Program-made: the position numbers and the translations under genes
Notes under the pieces: generated by a model
Told to the model about the DNA's origin: nothing
Seen by the model: the letters and a program-made list of their open reading frames with translations, nothing else
Database searches by the model: none
Assembly (NCBI GenBank): GCA_012656075.1
Contig: JAAKBF010000024.1
Coordinates: forward strand, 372,001-436,000
Source of the DNA: Phytophthora hibernalis
Taxonomy: Eukaryota; Oomycota; Peronosporomycetes; Peronosporales; Peronosporaceae
Reading direction: 5' to 3'
Length of the DNA: 64,000 nucleotides
Shown here: one piece after another, positions 23,214-35,086 of the stretch
Layout of the letters: each line of letters begins with the position of its first letter
Numbering within the stretch: position 1 is the first letter of the stretch

Positions 23214-24742
23214 AGGGAAAATTAACCTTGGGATTCTTCTTGTTCGCTTGAAGGTAAAAAAGATAATGATACTTTTAGGGATTTACACTTACGATTTGTA
23301 TGGATGGGAATGTGTGCGGCACGTAATATATGTGACGTGTGAAGCTGGCAAATGATATGCTCACACGTCACATGTTGCCATCATCATTTGTCGCCCATAG
23401 CGTAAGTAAAGCAGAATGTTTATTGTTCCAGTGATTGTAGGCATATTTGCTGCGGTGAGCTGACGTGAAGCTGTGCGGGCGATACAGCAAAACTGTGTTT
23501 TCTAAGTGCTGAGTGTACCCTCGCAATGAAGGCTTAAGCACCGTGAGGAGCGATCGCTTCACAAATTGACCACTGAGTCTGACCTACATTGGCAATTCCA
23601 CAACCAGGAGATCGTTGTTCATGAAGACGTCAATATGTTTCCAGCTGTGATCGCTTGGAGGATGTTTCTTTAAAATCCACTGCCATCTCCAAGTTTTCTC
23701 CGCATACCATCGACGTTTACTGTGCAAACCATTGATTTCGTTGTTTTGTGCTACAGCTAAAACTAACAGTAAAGCAATATATTCTGCTTCTCTGCGCGCA
23801 AAATTCCAGTTTTTGCTGCCTCAAGCGGTCCAAGAGCCACTTTGTTTGTGCGATTTTAGCTTGGCTTTGTAAGCTAGAACTGTTCAGTCTTGATGTTTGC
23901 TGATACCGGTACAGATATTCACGCGACCATTTCAACTGTGTTTCCTCGTTTTTCTACAATGCTCAACAGCAGGAGAACGTCGTAATGCCGCTGGAAGATG
24001 CAGCCTTCAAAGTGGACAAAAAGAATAACCTCAACATGGCCGCAACGCAGCATTCGTCGCAAGCCGTCGGACCTCAGCGAGTTGAACCTGTGCTTACGTC
24101 ATTCTACCGAACGAAATCACTTTTACATTTCAAAAAATGTGTATTACGTGTACAGTAAAACAAGCTCACTGAACAACCAAAGGACCACCCTTCACAGTCG
24201 CTGACGCTCACACGCCCCGGCGATTAGATTTATCACCATCAAGACGGCCGCCCAGAGGATCAATCGTGGTCGTAGTATTATTTTTGAATTTATTTTGTTG
24301 GTATATTTTTGGTTCTGGTTCCAGAGATGTTCCACGGCCTTGTTTTTCAGCAAACCCCATCTTTGTCTCTTTAACAACGACGGTCGGCACGAGGAGAGCC
24401 TTTCGTGCGTGTACAGGCTGTATTACCACTGGTAATTTATCAGTCTGGAATGTTACCAGTGGCGCACTGGGTCTACGGTACGCACTTGCATCAAGCAAAT
24501 TATGCGCTTCTAATGTGTGACGAGAGTTCGGCAGGTGACAAGATAAGCCAAGCAAAATGTGACGAACCAGAGTGACGAAGGGTACGTCGAGTTCCGATAT
24601 GCCCAGATGAGATTTATCGAACACACACTTGGCATCGTCTCGTTGCGAGACCAAAAGCAGCATATTGTCGCCAATGTAGCACAGAAATGCACACCAAGGC
24701 GAACACGGTGAATTTCCTCGGTGCGGGACTCTGTAGCACAGA
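23214..24742. other. Intergenic region without a supported gene
   Basis: The longest frame (24208-24663 minus, 151 codons) shows no domain. A palindromic ATTACCACTGGTAAT lies near 24422, with a second TTACCAGTGGC about 30 bp on. This matches the palindromes at 10785 and 18361. It holds the upstream region of both the BAP31-like and kinase genes, which are divergent. Confidence 0.4.
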
Positions 24743-24895
24743 ATGTTAACGATAGGTGACCTAAGTGTGGCTCTGCGGTGCTATCTCAGCGTCCTTGCGG
24801 ACCCATGCAGAAACTCCTTTCTCAAACGAGGCATCTTTCAGTCCCACCCACTTCGACATTTTCAAGGTTGGACTCAAGCCGGTAAATTACTGACC

Positions 24896-25756
24896 ATGTT
24901 CCACGGCCGGTTTGTGATTCAAGCGCGTCTTCACGCCACTTTGTTCGGTGACATCTGGCTTTGTCGTGACGAACAGGACGATAACCACCTTGTCGTCGTG
25001 AAACAAATTCACCTCAGTCTCGCGAGACAAGCACTCGACCACGGTCTCATGCTCGATAATCCATGGGACGAACGCCGTACACTCGATACGCTTCTCATAC
25101 TGGGACCACACGACAACATTCTTCAAACCTACCAGCATTTCCAGCAGGACGATTCGTGGTTTGTGGTCATGGAGTATTGCGAAGGCGGTGATTTGTGGCA
25201 GACACTGGAGCAACTACCACACAACCGTCTGCCCGAGATCCAGGCTCTACCGCTCTTCGCACAAATCGTTCGAGGTGTGTACCAGCTTCACACCAATGGT
25301 ATCGCCCATCGAGACCTATCTCTCGAAAATGTGTTGCTGAGCCGTAATGGCAACATTGGTGGTCGTCCTTTTGACACCGCCAAGATCTGCGACTTTGGGT
25401 TGAGCACAATAGCTGCTCGCGTCTGTCATGAACGAGTAGGCAAAGCCTATTACATGGCGCCTGAAGTTGTTGCGGGTGTCGCCTACGATCCTTTGGCCGC
25501 CGACGTGTGGTCGCTAGGTATCGTCTTGTTTGTGATGCTGACTGGTTCGCCACTCACGCCGTTCGCATCAGAGAAGGAGACAGCGTTTGTCGCGCTAATG
25601 AAACTCGGTGTCGGTCAAATTCTCGAGTCGTGGCACATGGAGGACCTTGTTTCGCTTGCAACGGTGCATTTGATGGTCGGAATGCTACAGGTCGATCCTG
25701 CGACGCGTTTCACGATCGAAGACGTCATGGTCCACCCTGTCTTGAACTTTCCATAG
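24896..25756 (+). CDS. Serine/threonine protein kinase
   Basis: The complete kinase fold is visible. The invariant lysine is in VVVKQIH (residue 36 from the chosen start), a candidate helix-C glutamate in DERRTL (59), the hinge in VVMEYCEGGD, the catalytic loop HRDLSLEN (138-145), DFGLS (166-170), and APE (188-190). The glycine loop is degenerate. The enzyme transfers phosphate from ATP to Ser/Thr residues. The domain is close to CAMK/SNF1-type kinases in overall motif style, but no regulatory domain follows, and the protein (286 aa) is essentially a bare kinase. The frame is open upstream to 24743, giving a possible 51-residue extension. I prefer the ATG at 24896 because kinase homology starts right after it. 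Confidence 0.85.
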   Translation: MFHGRFVIQARLHATLFGDIWLCRDEQDDNHLVVVKQIHLSLARQALDHGLMLDNPWDERRTLDTLLILGPHDNILQTYQHFQQDDSWFVVMEYCEGGDLWQTLEQLPHNRLPEIQALPLFAQIVRGVYQLHTNGIAHRDLSLENVLLSRNGNIGGRPFDTAKICDFGLSTIAARVCHERVGKAYYMAPEVVAGVAYDPLAADVWSLGIVLFVMLTGSPLTPFASEKETAFVALMKLGVGQILESWHMEDLVSLATVHLMVGMLQVDPATRFTIEDVMVHPVLNFP

Positions 25757-26261
25757 TGCTGAGCAAGATGGTGTCGTGGGTCGTCGGTGGAGAGAGTCAT
25801 TTGCATGAATGTGTAGTTATTATTTGTCAGTGTGCCGTGAAAACCATGAAGACCATAATGTATTATTCTCGCAGAAATCGCCTGCGTGCACCGTAGTTGT
25901 CAAAGTTGTGTTCACGTTTAAGTCGTTGCCTTTGAAAGTACCTTGACAAGGGTTTAGAATAATTGCCAAACTATACATGTAGATTCCCCATGCGCATTTC
26001 GTCTCACGTGAAGAAGTGAACCGCAGCGGTGCACCAGCAGTCTTAACAAATAAAGTGGAGTAGGCGTGTTTATATTGAGTGTGGTAGGAAGAGATGACGA
26101 TTGTTCTCAAACACGGCCTTCGAACTATTCTAGGCACCTTAGCCATACAATTGACTCTCACTTCTGGCCCTCTCGTTGGTGTGATCCGTGAAGCTTCAGC
26201 TACGGAGGTTGGATCTCTTGTTATTTGAGCGAGCACGTGTACAGTACTGTATCGAGGGGTG
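25757..26261. other. Intergenic region
   Basis: No gene. Includes a TACATGTA at about 25974. Probably contains the kinase terminator and the promoter of the membrane-protein gene that follows. Confidence 0.5.
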
Positions 26262-27863
26262 ATGCCCGAAAGTCGTTCTGTGGCATCAAGTCGACTGGGG
26301 TCCTCAATCGCTGAAATCGCTCGAGCAAAATCTACACTTTCTCTGTGGCGCCGTTCCGTCCAAGATCTTCTCCAGCGTGGAACTTGGGTCCAAGCTATGA
26401 GAGTACAGCGTATCGTTATTCGAAATGCTATTGGCAGCACCGCGTGTGCATGGGCTGCGAATGCCTGTTTATCGACTGGAAATTCCTTTTCGTTGAAATC
26501 AGCGCGTCTTCAAACCAGAGACGAACTTATTGTTGCAAATGTACTTTGGTGCGGGATATTGTACACAGTGACATTCGTTCTCGCTCACGTTCCAGCAATG
26601 CTGACTCAACGGTTTATCAATATACCAGGTCATCGCCCGAGTGTATTTTACTGCGTCAGAAAACTTTTTCAAGGTTCAGGTCCACACATAATTGCCGCAC
26701 TGGTGTTAATGGTTGCAATGGGCATACTTATTGCTCGGTTTTCTCGCACTGGGGGTGTTTCCAAGTTCAAACTTGAGTTTTACTGCGTTATCGTCTGCGG
26801 TCATATCGTGAACACGAGCGTTATATCAACAGCTCGACGGATCTACTTCCAGGAAACACACGAGGGTAAAACTCGCCTTGATCGACGGCGACAAAAGCGA
26901 AAAACTCCTGTAATAGCGGCCGGGCTCCTCCTGACCTCCAGAGTCTCTCCTACACCATCAGATATCGTCCCAATGTACGTTTCTCCAAGTTTTTGGCGCG
27001 GATACATCAATAGCTGTGCTTCATGCTTGCCAGTGTTTTTAGCCGGAGGCTACGTGCAGCTTTTGAGCAATCTACGAATCGCTGAACAGAGTTCTGTCGT
27101 TATCGTGTGCTTCATGATTCTCAGTACATTAGCCAAATTGGCATTGCAGGAAAGCGCGAAGCACTCGGTCGTAAAGAAAAGAATTCGCAGCATCCGCGTC
27201 ATGTGCCTCTTGGTTGCAGTTCCCACAGTTTTGATCGATACACAAGCGCGAATCGTCCTTCTGGGGATGCAAAATACGAAGATGGCTGCTGCCGGAACCT
27301 TTGGGATGGCGATTCTCGAGATATCTGTTCGTCTTGGTAAGGCCTTCCTCGTCACGAACAAAATCCGCCGTCGACAAGGCTACGTGCAAAAATTGCCGAA
27401 GTTACCATTTTTCCAAGGTCATGTTAAGGTGTCGAGAAACTCCGTTCGGCAGTCAGTCACAGCCTCGGTCGCTAACAATCAAATGGGGTTTGAGCTCTGG
27501 AAGCACCAACACCAAGCCTACCATACAGCGGAGCTCAATGCAGACATGTACGCCGAGTACATCGCCATCGGCTGTTCAGCATCCATCCTGTTCTTTTACA
27601 GCAACAACCCACATTATTCATTGCTCAGGTTGCCGAATACATTGACTGATTCGGAGACGGCAGATCGACAGACAAACCAGCTGAACATGCTGCTGCTGCA
27701 AGTTGTGGTCGAAATCGTCGTGGATTACGCGTCCATCGTCCTGGAGATCACTGCTGGCATCGAGTTCGATCACATTAAAGGACTTGGCTCGTTCCTCGCC
27801 GCGCTGTTTGGGACGACTGCAGTCATCAACATTATCATCTCAGCGATGATTTTTCTGGATTGA
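26262..27863 (+). CDS. Multi-pass membrane protein, unnamed oomycete family (copy A, intact)
   Basis: This is the only intact member in the window: 533 aa, with about 9-11 hydrophobic segments from residue 60 onward. The N-terminal domain has AMRVQRIVIRNAIGS. A cytosolic loop follows with RRIYFQETHEGKTRLDRR, then another helix block and a basic VKKRIRSIRVMCLL turn. Next comes PTVLIDTQARIVLLG, a 60-residue polar loop, the signature HTAELNADMYAEYIAIGCS, and a C-terminal pair of helices containing EIVVDYASIVLEI. The same signatures recur at six other loci here, so this is an expanded family. I do not recognise it as a known transporter or channel. The ATG at 26262 is the first in frame. The 3' part (about 27130-28015) is duplicated in inverse orientation at 31830-32700. 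Confidence 0.8.
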   Translation: MPESRSVASSRLGSSIAEIARAKSTLSLWRRSVQDLLQRGTWVQAMRVQRIVIRNAIGSTACAWAANACLSTGNSFSLKSARLQTRDELIVANVLWCGILYTVTFVLAHVPAMLTQRFINIPGHRPSVFYCVRKLFQGSGPHIIAALVLMVAMGILIARFSRTGGVSKFKLEFYCVIVCGHIVNTSVISTARRIYFQETHEGKTRLDRRRQKRKTPVIAAGLLLTSRVSPTPSDIVPMYVSPSFWRGYINSCASCLPVFLAGGYVQLLSNLRIAEQSSVVIVCFMILSTLAKLALQESAKHSVVKKRIRSIRVMCLLVAVPTVLIDTQARIVLLGMQNTKMAAAGTFGMAILEISVRLGKAFLVTNKIRRRQGYVQKLPKLPFFQGHVKVSRNSVRQSVTASVANNQMGFELWKHQHQAYHTAELNADMYAEYIAIGCSASILFFYSNNPHYSLLRLPNTLTDSETADRQTNQLNMLLLQVVVEIVVDYASIVLEITAGIEFDHIKGLGSFLAALFGTTAVINIIISAMIFLD

Positions 27864-27929
27864 CCTCTTCTCGATGTACAATACTTCTAGTTAGTTGTCC
27901 ATGTATAGTTCACACCTGCAACACAGTTT

Positions 27930-28365
27930 TGATAATGCTTCCGTCAACGCGAAATACCACAATATCCATGATGAAGGATCCAAATTTCCTGGGTTATCAT
28001 TCTCTTCTTCTTTGTTCCTGAATTGATAATTCGGGTCTGGGTATCGATGAGTACACTGGGTAATGCCACCGCTGGCTGCGTATTCACTTCTTGATAATGT
28101 AGTGTTTTGTGATTTCTTGGATGAAAAGCTTGAATGTGATACTAGCAATGACAAAACAATTGCACCACGCTCCATGGTTCGATATAGGGTTAGAACATGA
28201 ACAAACACGCCGGCTACGGCAGCTGGTGATGATTCTGGAAATTCCTTGACGTACGCTCGCCAAAAGTTGAAGGATTTCTTCAGATATACTGCTCTGAAAG
28301 ACAACGTGGCAGCAGAACTGATTTCCGGAGCTAGTTTCAAACGGTTATGTCCTTGACAAGTTTCA
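27930..28365 (-). pseudogene. Fragment of the multi-pass membrane family (copy B)
   Basis: On the minus strand, an ETCQG-like motif (in a shifted frame) is followed by NFWRAYVKEFPESSPAAVAGVFVHVL and RTMERG, which match the middle of family members D and E. The sequence is truncated before the TQARIVLLG region, where it abuts the duplicated 3' flank of copy A. The closest relative is the pseudogene at 33.7-34.1 kb. It is not functional. Confidence 0.7.
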
Positions 28366-28453
28366 AGTCAGTAAAATCATAAATCCATGTTTTAACGTAA
28401 AATAACAGCTACACGTCTTTTGTCAATATATATTATGTGCCCCACACCATTCC

Positions 28454-31400
28454 ATGAAAATCATCTCTCCCTCAGATCCTTTTATCCGAAAAGATGGCCA
28501 TGGCGATAGGCATGAAGAGTATCACGGGGACGCGCATTTCTTCGAGGAGAGCATGAATTTGGACCGGATTCGCAAGCTGCTGGACAACAAATTGGGGGTT
28601 GCAGGTCACGCCGAGAAGTTGGAGGCCATGAAGGCTTTATTGGCCAGTATATCCAAGGGGAAGACGTGTCGGCCTTTTTCGCCGATGTGGTCAAGAACGT
28701 TATCGTGGCTAGCGTCGAAGTGAAGAAACTCGTGTACATGTACTTGGTCCACTATGCAGACGCCAATTCCCAGTGTCGGGAGCTGGCGTTGCTGAGTATC
28801 AACAGCTTCCAGAAGGACCTGGCGGACCAGAACCAGTTAATTCGGGCCCTCGCTTTAAGGGTCATGACCAGTATTCGGGTGCGCGACATTCTGCAAATTC
28901 AGTTAATTGCGATTCGCAAGTGCGCAGCCGACGACTCCGCTTATGTCCGAAAATGTGCCACCAATGCTATTAGCAAGGTGTTTGCAGTGGATCCGGAGCA
29001 GAAGGATGTTTTGGCGGATATTATCGGCACGTTGCTGAATGATTCGAGCACGATGGTGCTGGGAAGTGCGGTGCAAGCGCTGAATGAAGTTTGTCCGGAT
29101 CGACTGGATTTACTGAATCGACCGTTTCGGAAAATCTGTCACTTGTTGGCGGATATTGACGAGTGGGGGCAGACGGTGACGCTCAATGTGCTGATCAGGT
29201 ACTGTCGAGAGCAATTTCAGGCTCCCGAAGTGATGAAACAGGAGAAAAAGACATGTTCCCGACGAGAAAAACCAAAAGGGTTTTTACTCGGATGATGAAG
29301 GCAGTGGATCTGAAGGCAAGAAGGTGCCGAGTCAGTCCCCGTTCATGCTGGGAGCGGGGACTGTGAGAGGAGAGACGCTACCCTCGATCGGGTCGGTGTT
29401 CCGCAGTGACGCTCTCGCGAGCGGAATTGGCGGCGGGGAGGAGCTGGATGAAGACCACCGTCTGCTGCTGCGCTCGTCGATCCCGTTGTTGAAGTCGAGA
29501 AACAGCGCGGTGGTGCTCGCGGTCGCTACGCTGCACTATTATTGTGGGACGCATAGTATGGCAACCTCCACGCTGATCGGTAAGTCGCTGGTGCGCATTA
29601 TGCGCAACCAGCGCGAGATCCAGTACGTCGTGTTGTCCGTGATCTCGTCCATGTCGGCGAGTCGCCCGGATATGTTCCGCCCGTTCCTGCAGGAGTTCTT
29701 TGTTCGCGCGACGGACCCTGCGTATGCGCGGAAGCTCAAGCTGGAGATCTTGACGTCCTTGGTGACGAACGACAACGTCAGTACCATCCTGCGTGAGTTC
29801 CAGGCATACGTGCGCCACGTTGACAAGTCTTTCGTGACGATGACGGTTCGCGCTCTAGGACGAGTGGCAGATGCCATGCCGTCGGTAGCCGAGCGCTGCT
29901 TGAGCGGACTCATGCGTCTGGTTCGCTCTTCGAATGAGCAGGTCGTTGCCGAGAGCGTTGTGGTGATTCGTCAACTGCTTCAGCAGCAAGCTATCAAGAA
30001 GGACCGCCTTCTTGTTGTGCGCTCTTTGGCAGCGATGATGGTTACTGGTCGCGTGACAAGCCCGTCTGCCCGCGCTTCAATTGTCTGGATGCTTGGCGAG
30101 TTTAATGATGACGGCAATGGAACGACATGCGCTGCTGAATCGTTGCGCCTGCTTGTCAAGGATTTCTCGGATGAGTCAACGGAAGTGCGTCTGCAGCTCC
30201 TGAATCTCGCGGTGAAGCTTGGTCTCCGTGAGCCTCAGAAGCGCACGATTCAACTTCTTCTCCAGTATGTGATCGAACTGTGTAAGTTCGATATCGATTA
30301 TGATGTGCGCGATCGTGCGCGTTTGGTTCGTGCTGCACTATCCGGAGATGCAAACATCGTGAACCCTCACAAGTTGTGTGCGAGCAAGAAGCCCGCACCG
30401 TTGATCGGATACGATGACGAAACCAAGACTCGTTTCACGCTCGGCACGATGTCGAATGTTGTACGTCACAGCGTCCCTGGATATCTCTCGTTGCCCGAGT
30501 GGCGGTCGGCCAAGCCGGACCGTTCTCTGCGTGACGAATCCTCTGTTGTCGACAACAAACGCAGCGGGTCGTCACGCCAGAACTGTAAACCTGCGAAGAA
30601 GAAAGAAGGCAGAGCGAAGGGGTTCTACAGCGACGAAAGCTCAGGCTCCGAATCGTCCGGTTCAGAATCTGAGTCCGAGTCGGAGTCCGAGTCAGGCAGC
30701 GGATCGAACTCTGACTCTGAAAGTGGCAGTAGTGAAGCTAGTGACTCTGGCTCCGAATCGGCTGCATCAAGTTCTGAGTCGGAGAGCGAAGCTTCATCTG
30801 CTGAAGAAAGTGAATCTGAATCATCGGAGGAGGAGGAGAGCCGCTCGCGTAGACGACAAAAGGGAGGGAAGACAAAGTCGCCGCAGAAACGATCACAGCC
30901 GAAGAAGACGAAGCCGGTAAATGCCTTTGACCCGCTCGATCTTCTGGGATCACCATCGGGCGTAACTCCGGCCAACCCGACAGTGAACGCGTTTGCACCC
31001 ATGGCTCCTTCAACAGGCTCAGCCTCTAACCTTTTGGGCGACTTGATGAGTCTGAGTGTGTCGTCCTCTACGACGCCACCTCCACGTCACGAGCTGTTGT
31101 CGTCGCTAGCGGGTAATGGATTGGACGTGCATTACGCGTTCCTACGCCAGCCGTCAATGCATTCGCCGGGCATGAACGTGATTCAGCTGTGGATGGCAAA
31201 CAACTCGAGTGAGCCCATCTCACGCGTCCAAGTGGTTGGCAAGAACCCTCAGCAAGTGGTTTCGTTCCCGGAACTCCCTGTGCTGTTCCCTGGCGGCTCA
31301 ACTTCCATGGCTCAGCTGCAGGTGGACTTCATGGGACGTCTGGACAACATTCCGCTTGAAATTGTCACAAGTGCAGACAAGTACGAGGTGGACCTCTCTC

Positions 31401-31777
31401 CCGTGGTCGGCGAGCTGTTTGTGCCTCAGCAGATGACTCTCGACGACTTCGAGCGTCGGATCTCCATGACCGAGTCCACGTCTCTCCACACCAGCGAGTT
31501 CACTCTCCCAGTCCCCGTTCAGATGAACGCGGTGGTTCAGGCCGTGCAGAAGAACTGCAACGTGACGCAAGTCTACGAGATCAACAACATGAACGGTGTC
31601 GTGGGCAAGTGCAAGTTTGCAGGTCGGTTCCGTAGTGGAGATGCCAGTGCTGAAAACGTTCTCATCGGCCTGGAGGTCCAGCTGCAGACTGGCCAGGGCC
31701 GGCTGCTGGTGGTAATGCGTGACTCGGTGCTCGCCCAGCGACTCGCCACGGGAATTAAGCGAGCTTTGCCACTTTGA
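28454..31777 (+). CDS. AP-3 complex beta subunit (with two frameshifts)
   Basis: The beta adaptin of the AP-3 coat sorts membrane cargo from endosomes/Golgi to lysosome-like compartments. The N-terminal solenoid runs from SMNLDRIRKLLD through KLVYMYLVHYAD, LLSINSFQKDL, VRKCATNAISKVF and EVCPDRLDLL to about residue 640. A very acidic serine-rich hinge follows at about 30640-30840. The C-terminal ear region includes LGNGLDV-like sequence and IPLEIVTSADKYEV, ending RALPL. Two single-base breaks interrupt the frame: near 28657-28660 (GGGG) and near 29279-29285 (GGG/TTTTT). Conservation is good on both sides of each, so I read them as sequence errors. The start at 28454 is the first in-frame ATG but is not certain. 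Confidence 0.85.
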
Positions 31778-31829
31778 AACGCGTTGACGGGTGCTGTGGA
31801 GTGACGGCTGGCTTGCAAAGAAGAAGAGG

Positions 31830-32703
31830 AAGATAACCCAGGAAATTCAGATGCATTGATCACGGATATTGTGGTGTTTCGAGCATTATCAAAACTGTGA
31901 CGTGTACATGAACTCTAACTACGTACATCGAGAAGTGGTCAATCCAGAAAAATCATCGCTGAGATGATAATGTTGATGACTGCAGTCGTCCCAAACAGCG
32001 CGGCGAGGAACGAGCCAAGTCCTTTAATGTGATCGAGCTCGATGCCAGCCGTGATCTCCAGGACGATGGACACGTAGTCCACGACGATTTCGACCACAAC
32101 TTGCAGCAGCAGCATGTTCAGCTGGTTTGTCTTCCGATCTGCCGTCTCCGAATCAGTCAACGCATTCGGCGGCCTGAGCAAGGAATAATGTTGGTTGTTG
32201 CTGTAGAAGAACAGGATGGATGCTGAACAGCCGATGGCGATGTACTCGGCGTACATGTCTGCATTGAGCTCCGCTGTATGGTAGGCTTGGTGTTGGTGCT
32301 TCCAGAGTTCAAACCCCATTTGATTGTTAGCGACCGAGGCTGCGGAGTTTCTGGACACCTTTACGTGACCTTGAAACAAAGGTAACCTCGGCAATTATTG
32401 CACGTAGCCTTGTCGACGGCGAATTTTGTTCGTAACGAGGAAGGCCTTACCAAGACGAACAGATATCTCGAGAATCGCCATCCCAAAGGCTCCGGCAGCA
32501 GCCATCTTCGTATTTTGCATCCTCAGAAGGATGATTCGCGCTTGTGTATCGATCAAAACTGTGGGAACTGCAACCAAGAGGCACATGACGCGGATAACGT
32601 TACTACGGATTTGTTTTTTCACGACTGAGTGCTTCGCGCTCTCCTGCGATGCCAGCTTGGCTAACCATGAAGCACACGATAACGACAGAAGTCTGCTCTG
32701 CAA
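31830..32703 (-). pseudogene. Inverted copy of the membrane-family 3' half (copy C)
   Basis: The minus-strand frames at 32703-32395 and 32394-31939 are nearly identical to the C-terminal half of copy A, including DTQARI, the AELNADMYAEYIAIGCS signature and the final FLD. The match continues past the stop codon into the 3' flank, ending about 50 bp beyond the AP-3 beta stop. The N-terminal half is missing, and there is a frame break between the two pieces near 32395 (CAATTATTG). It arose by inverted duplication from copy A. Confidence 0.85.
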
Positions 32704-32936
32704 TTCGTAGATGGCTCGAAAGTTACACGGCTAAATTTTAGCTGTGGCAATGAAGTCGATGGTATGCGCAGAAAACTTCGGTGGTATGTGCAGGAAACTT
32801 GAGAGTTAGTGCAGTTTTATTATTGAAGGAACTGGTCACGGATTAACGTAAGTCTTCATGAATAACAACCCAGTAGTGCAATTGCTTACGTATTGTGGTG
32901 TACTGCTTCGTCTTCAAATTTTGTGAAAACGATCTC

Positions 32937-34215
32937 TTACGGTGCATTGCGCTTAATTTCGACTCTGACGAAGTATATTGCACTAAACACACACACAAGA
33001 CAGTGCTTTATGCAACGGCTTACTTCATTTGTAGATTTCCAGTTCATCGCGATACAAATGCCCGCACACCTATGAATGTTACTTCGGCAGCTCACAGAAA
33101 CACAGATGAAAAATCCTGCTTTATTTGCTATCGCAGAGGATTGCCCATGGAAATGTTTGATGTTGAGCCCTGCAGTGACCATGAATAAGACTGTAAGGAA
33201 AGCGCCGAGGTTTTTGTTCGTGTCGAACTCGATACCTGCCATCATTTCCAATGCGGTTGATACAAAATCGACTATGTGCTCGATTACAACTTGGAACGCC
33301 AGCATTTTCAGCTGGGTCAGTCGTTGACTTGTATTCTCATTGCTTCCTGATTGTCTTAGTAGCGAATAGTCAGGATGGTCGCCAAAGAAAAACAGGATTG
33401 AAGCAGAACAACCGATGGCGATGTACTCGGCGTATGTATCGGCATTGATTTCTGCAATGTGGTAAGCGTGAAGCCGGCGACGCCATAACTCAAACTCCAC
33501 ACGCAGAGCGAGCGTCGAGGCTTGATATAGGCTGATGTTGTTGCAAGGTGGCCGAATATGATGGTCGATGAAGTGGAACTTGAGTTTCTCGATTTCGGAT
33601 GGTGCGCATGACAATATAAGCCTTGCCAACTCGCAGGCAAATTTCAGAGACCGCCATACCGAGAGGCTATTTTTCGTTCCAGAAATGATAATTCGGGTAT
33701 GAGTACAGTGGGTAATGCCACGGCTGCACATGAACCTGACACTGCGTATTCGTTTCTTTATAATGTTGTGCTTGATGATTTCTTGGATGAAAAGCTTGAA
33801 CGTGATACTAGCAATGACAAAACAAGTGATGGCACTTGAACCGCGCTCCATGGTTCGATGCTGGCTTAGAATATGAACAAACACGCCGGCTAGAGCAGCT
33901 GGTGATGATTTTGGAAATTCCTTGACGTACGCTCGCCAGAAGTTTAAGGATTTCTTCAGATATGCTGCTCTGAAAGACAGCGTAGCAGCAGAACGGGTTT
34001 CCGTAGCATCAGCAAGTGCCGTTTTGCTTGCTGGTTATTCTGCTAGTTTCGAACGATTCAGCCCTTGACAAGTTTCACGGTAGTAAATTTGCTTTGCAGC
34101 TAAAGTAATCCCAGTAAAAACCGTGAGTAGACAGTGTACCGGCATAACAATCCAACTTATAGTTGAAAACTTCCGGCTTGACGGACGTCAGGAATCCAAC
34201 TAAACTACTGTAAAA
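32937..34215 (-). pseudogene. Membrane-family pseudogene (copy D-like, 33-34 kb)
   Basis: The minus-strand frame at 33884-32937 carries FVHILSQHRTMERG, IIKKRIRSVRFM, FELWRRRLHAYHIAEINADTYAEYIAIGCS and FQVVIEHIVDFVSTALEM. Upstream, FNYKLDCYAG and an ETCQGLNR motif are visible in other frames to about 34215. The TQARIILLG block is shortened, and the normal C-terminal helix is replaced by an unrelated tail after GLNIKHF. It is broken by frameshifts and lacks the N-terminal domain. Confidence 0.75.
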
Positions 34216-35086
34216 AAATAACAGTCATCGTCACGAAGAAATAGAAGATAGTCCTGCGAACAAGCTTTTTACACAGAGCCACACACTCGGACGATGGTCT
34301 GGTGCGTCAATAAATCGTAGTGATAGCATCGGTTTGGGCTACCATTACTTTTTGTCTTGTCATGTTGATTGAGTAAGCTCACGCCTTGTTTGGTTGGTCC
34401 ACAGAAGGTCTTCCTGAAAATATGTTTATAGCAGGCATTGGCAAGCCAAGCACCTCCCAGTGGCGTTCCTAACAACAATCGTCTGTGATTTTAATGCATT
34501 CGTCCACGTGACACGTTTGTAGAAACTCGATGACGACAAACGCCTAACTGATTGAAGCCATCGCTTCGATGTACTGGTGTATGGACTCGTTCCCAGTTCG
34601 AGATGCTACACTCTGGTGGATTTTGTTGGTCTGACTATCGATTGTTGACCAGAAGTAGGATCAATGCGTGGCATCGTGGTGGTACGGTGCTCGTGGGCGA
34701 ACTTGAATAACTCGTACTATACGTGCAACCACACGAAGCTGAGGTTATTGTCGTGGGTTTAGTATCAGTGACACCACAACTTTCACTCTACGTTTTGACT
34801 CAAATACATTCAGTAACCCCGAAGTTGTAGCTCGCATGTTGATAAGCTTTCGAATGGCATTTGTCCAAGTACTGATAATTGTAAGAAATATTTGCTGGAA
34901 GTACCGCATGCTACAGTACTCGCAAAACTCTCACATGCCTGTCACACGATCCACCCCGAAGCAAGCACGTTGTCAAAGCGTTTTGTACTTGTCAAAATAA
35001 TAAACATCAACTCTTAATCCTCTTCAGCGTGTTCGGTCTTGCTGGGTTTGTTCAACTTCTTTGTTAGCGAGTTTGCTTGCAAGCAC
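34216..35086. other. Intergenic region without a supported gene
   Basis: Only frames below 75 codons, none with a domain. Confidence 0.5.

Noticed and set aside
24208..24663. 151-codon minus-strand frame upstream of the kinase
   Set aside because: No domain, no codon bias that I can judge and no signal; likely chance.
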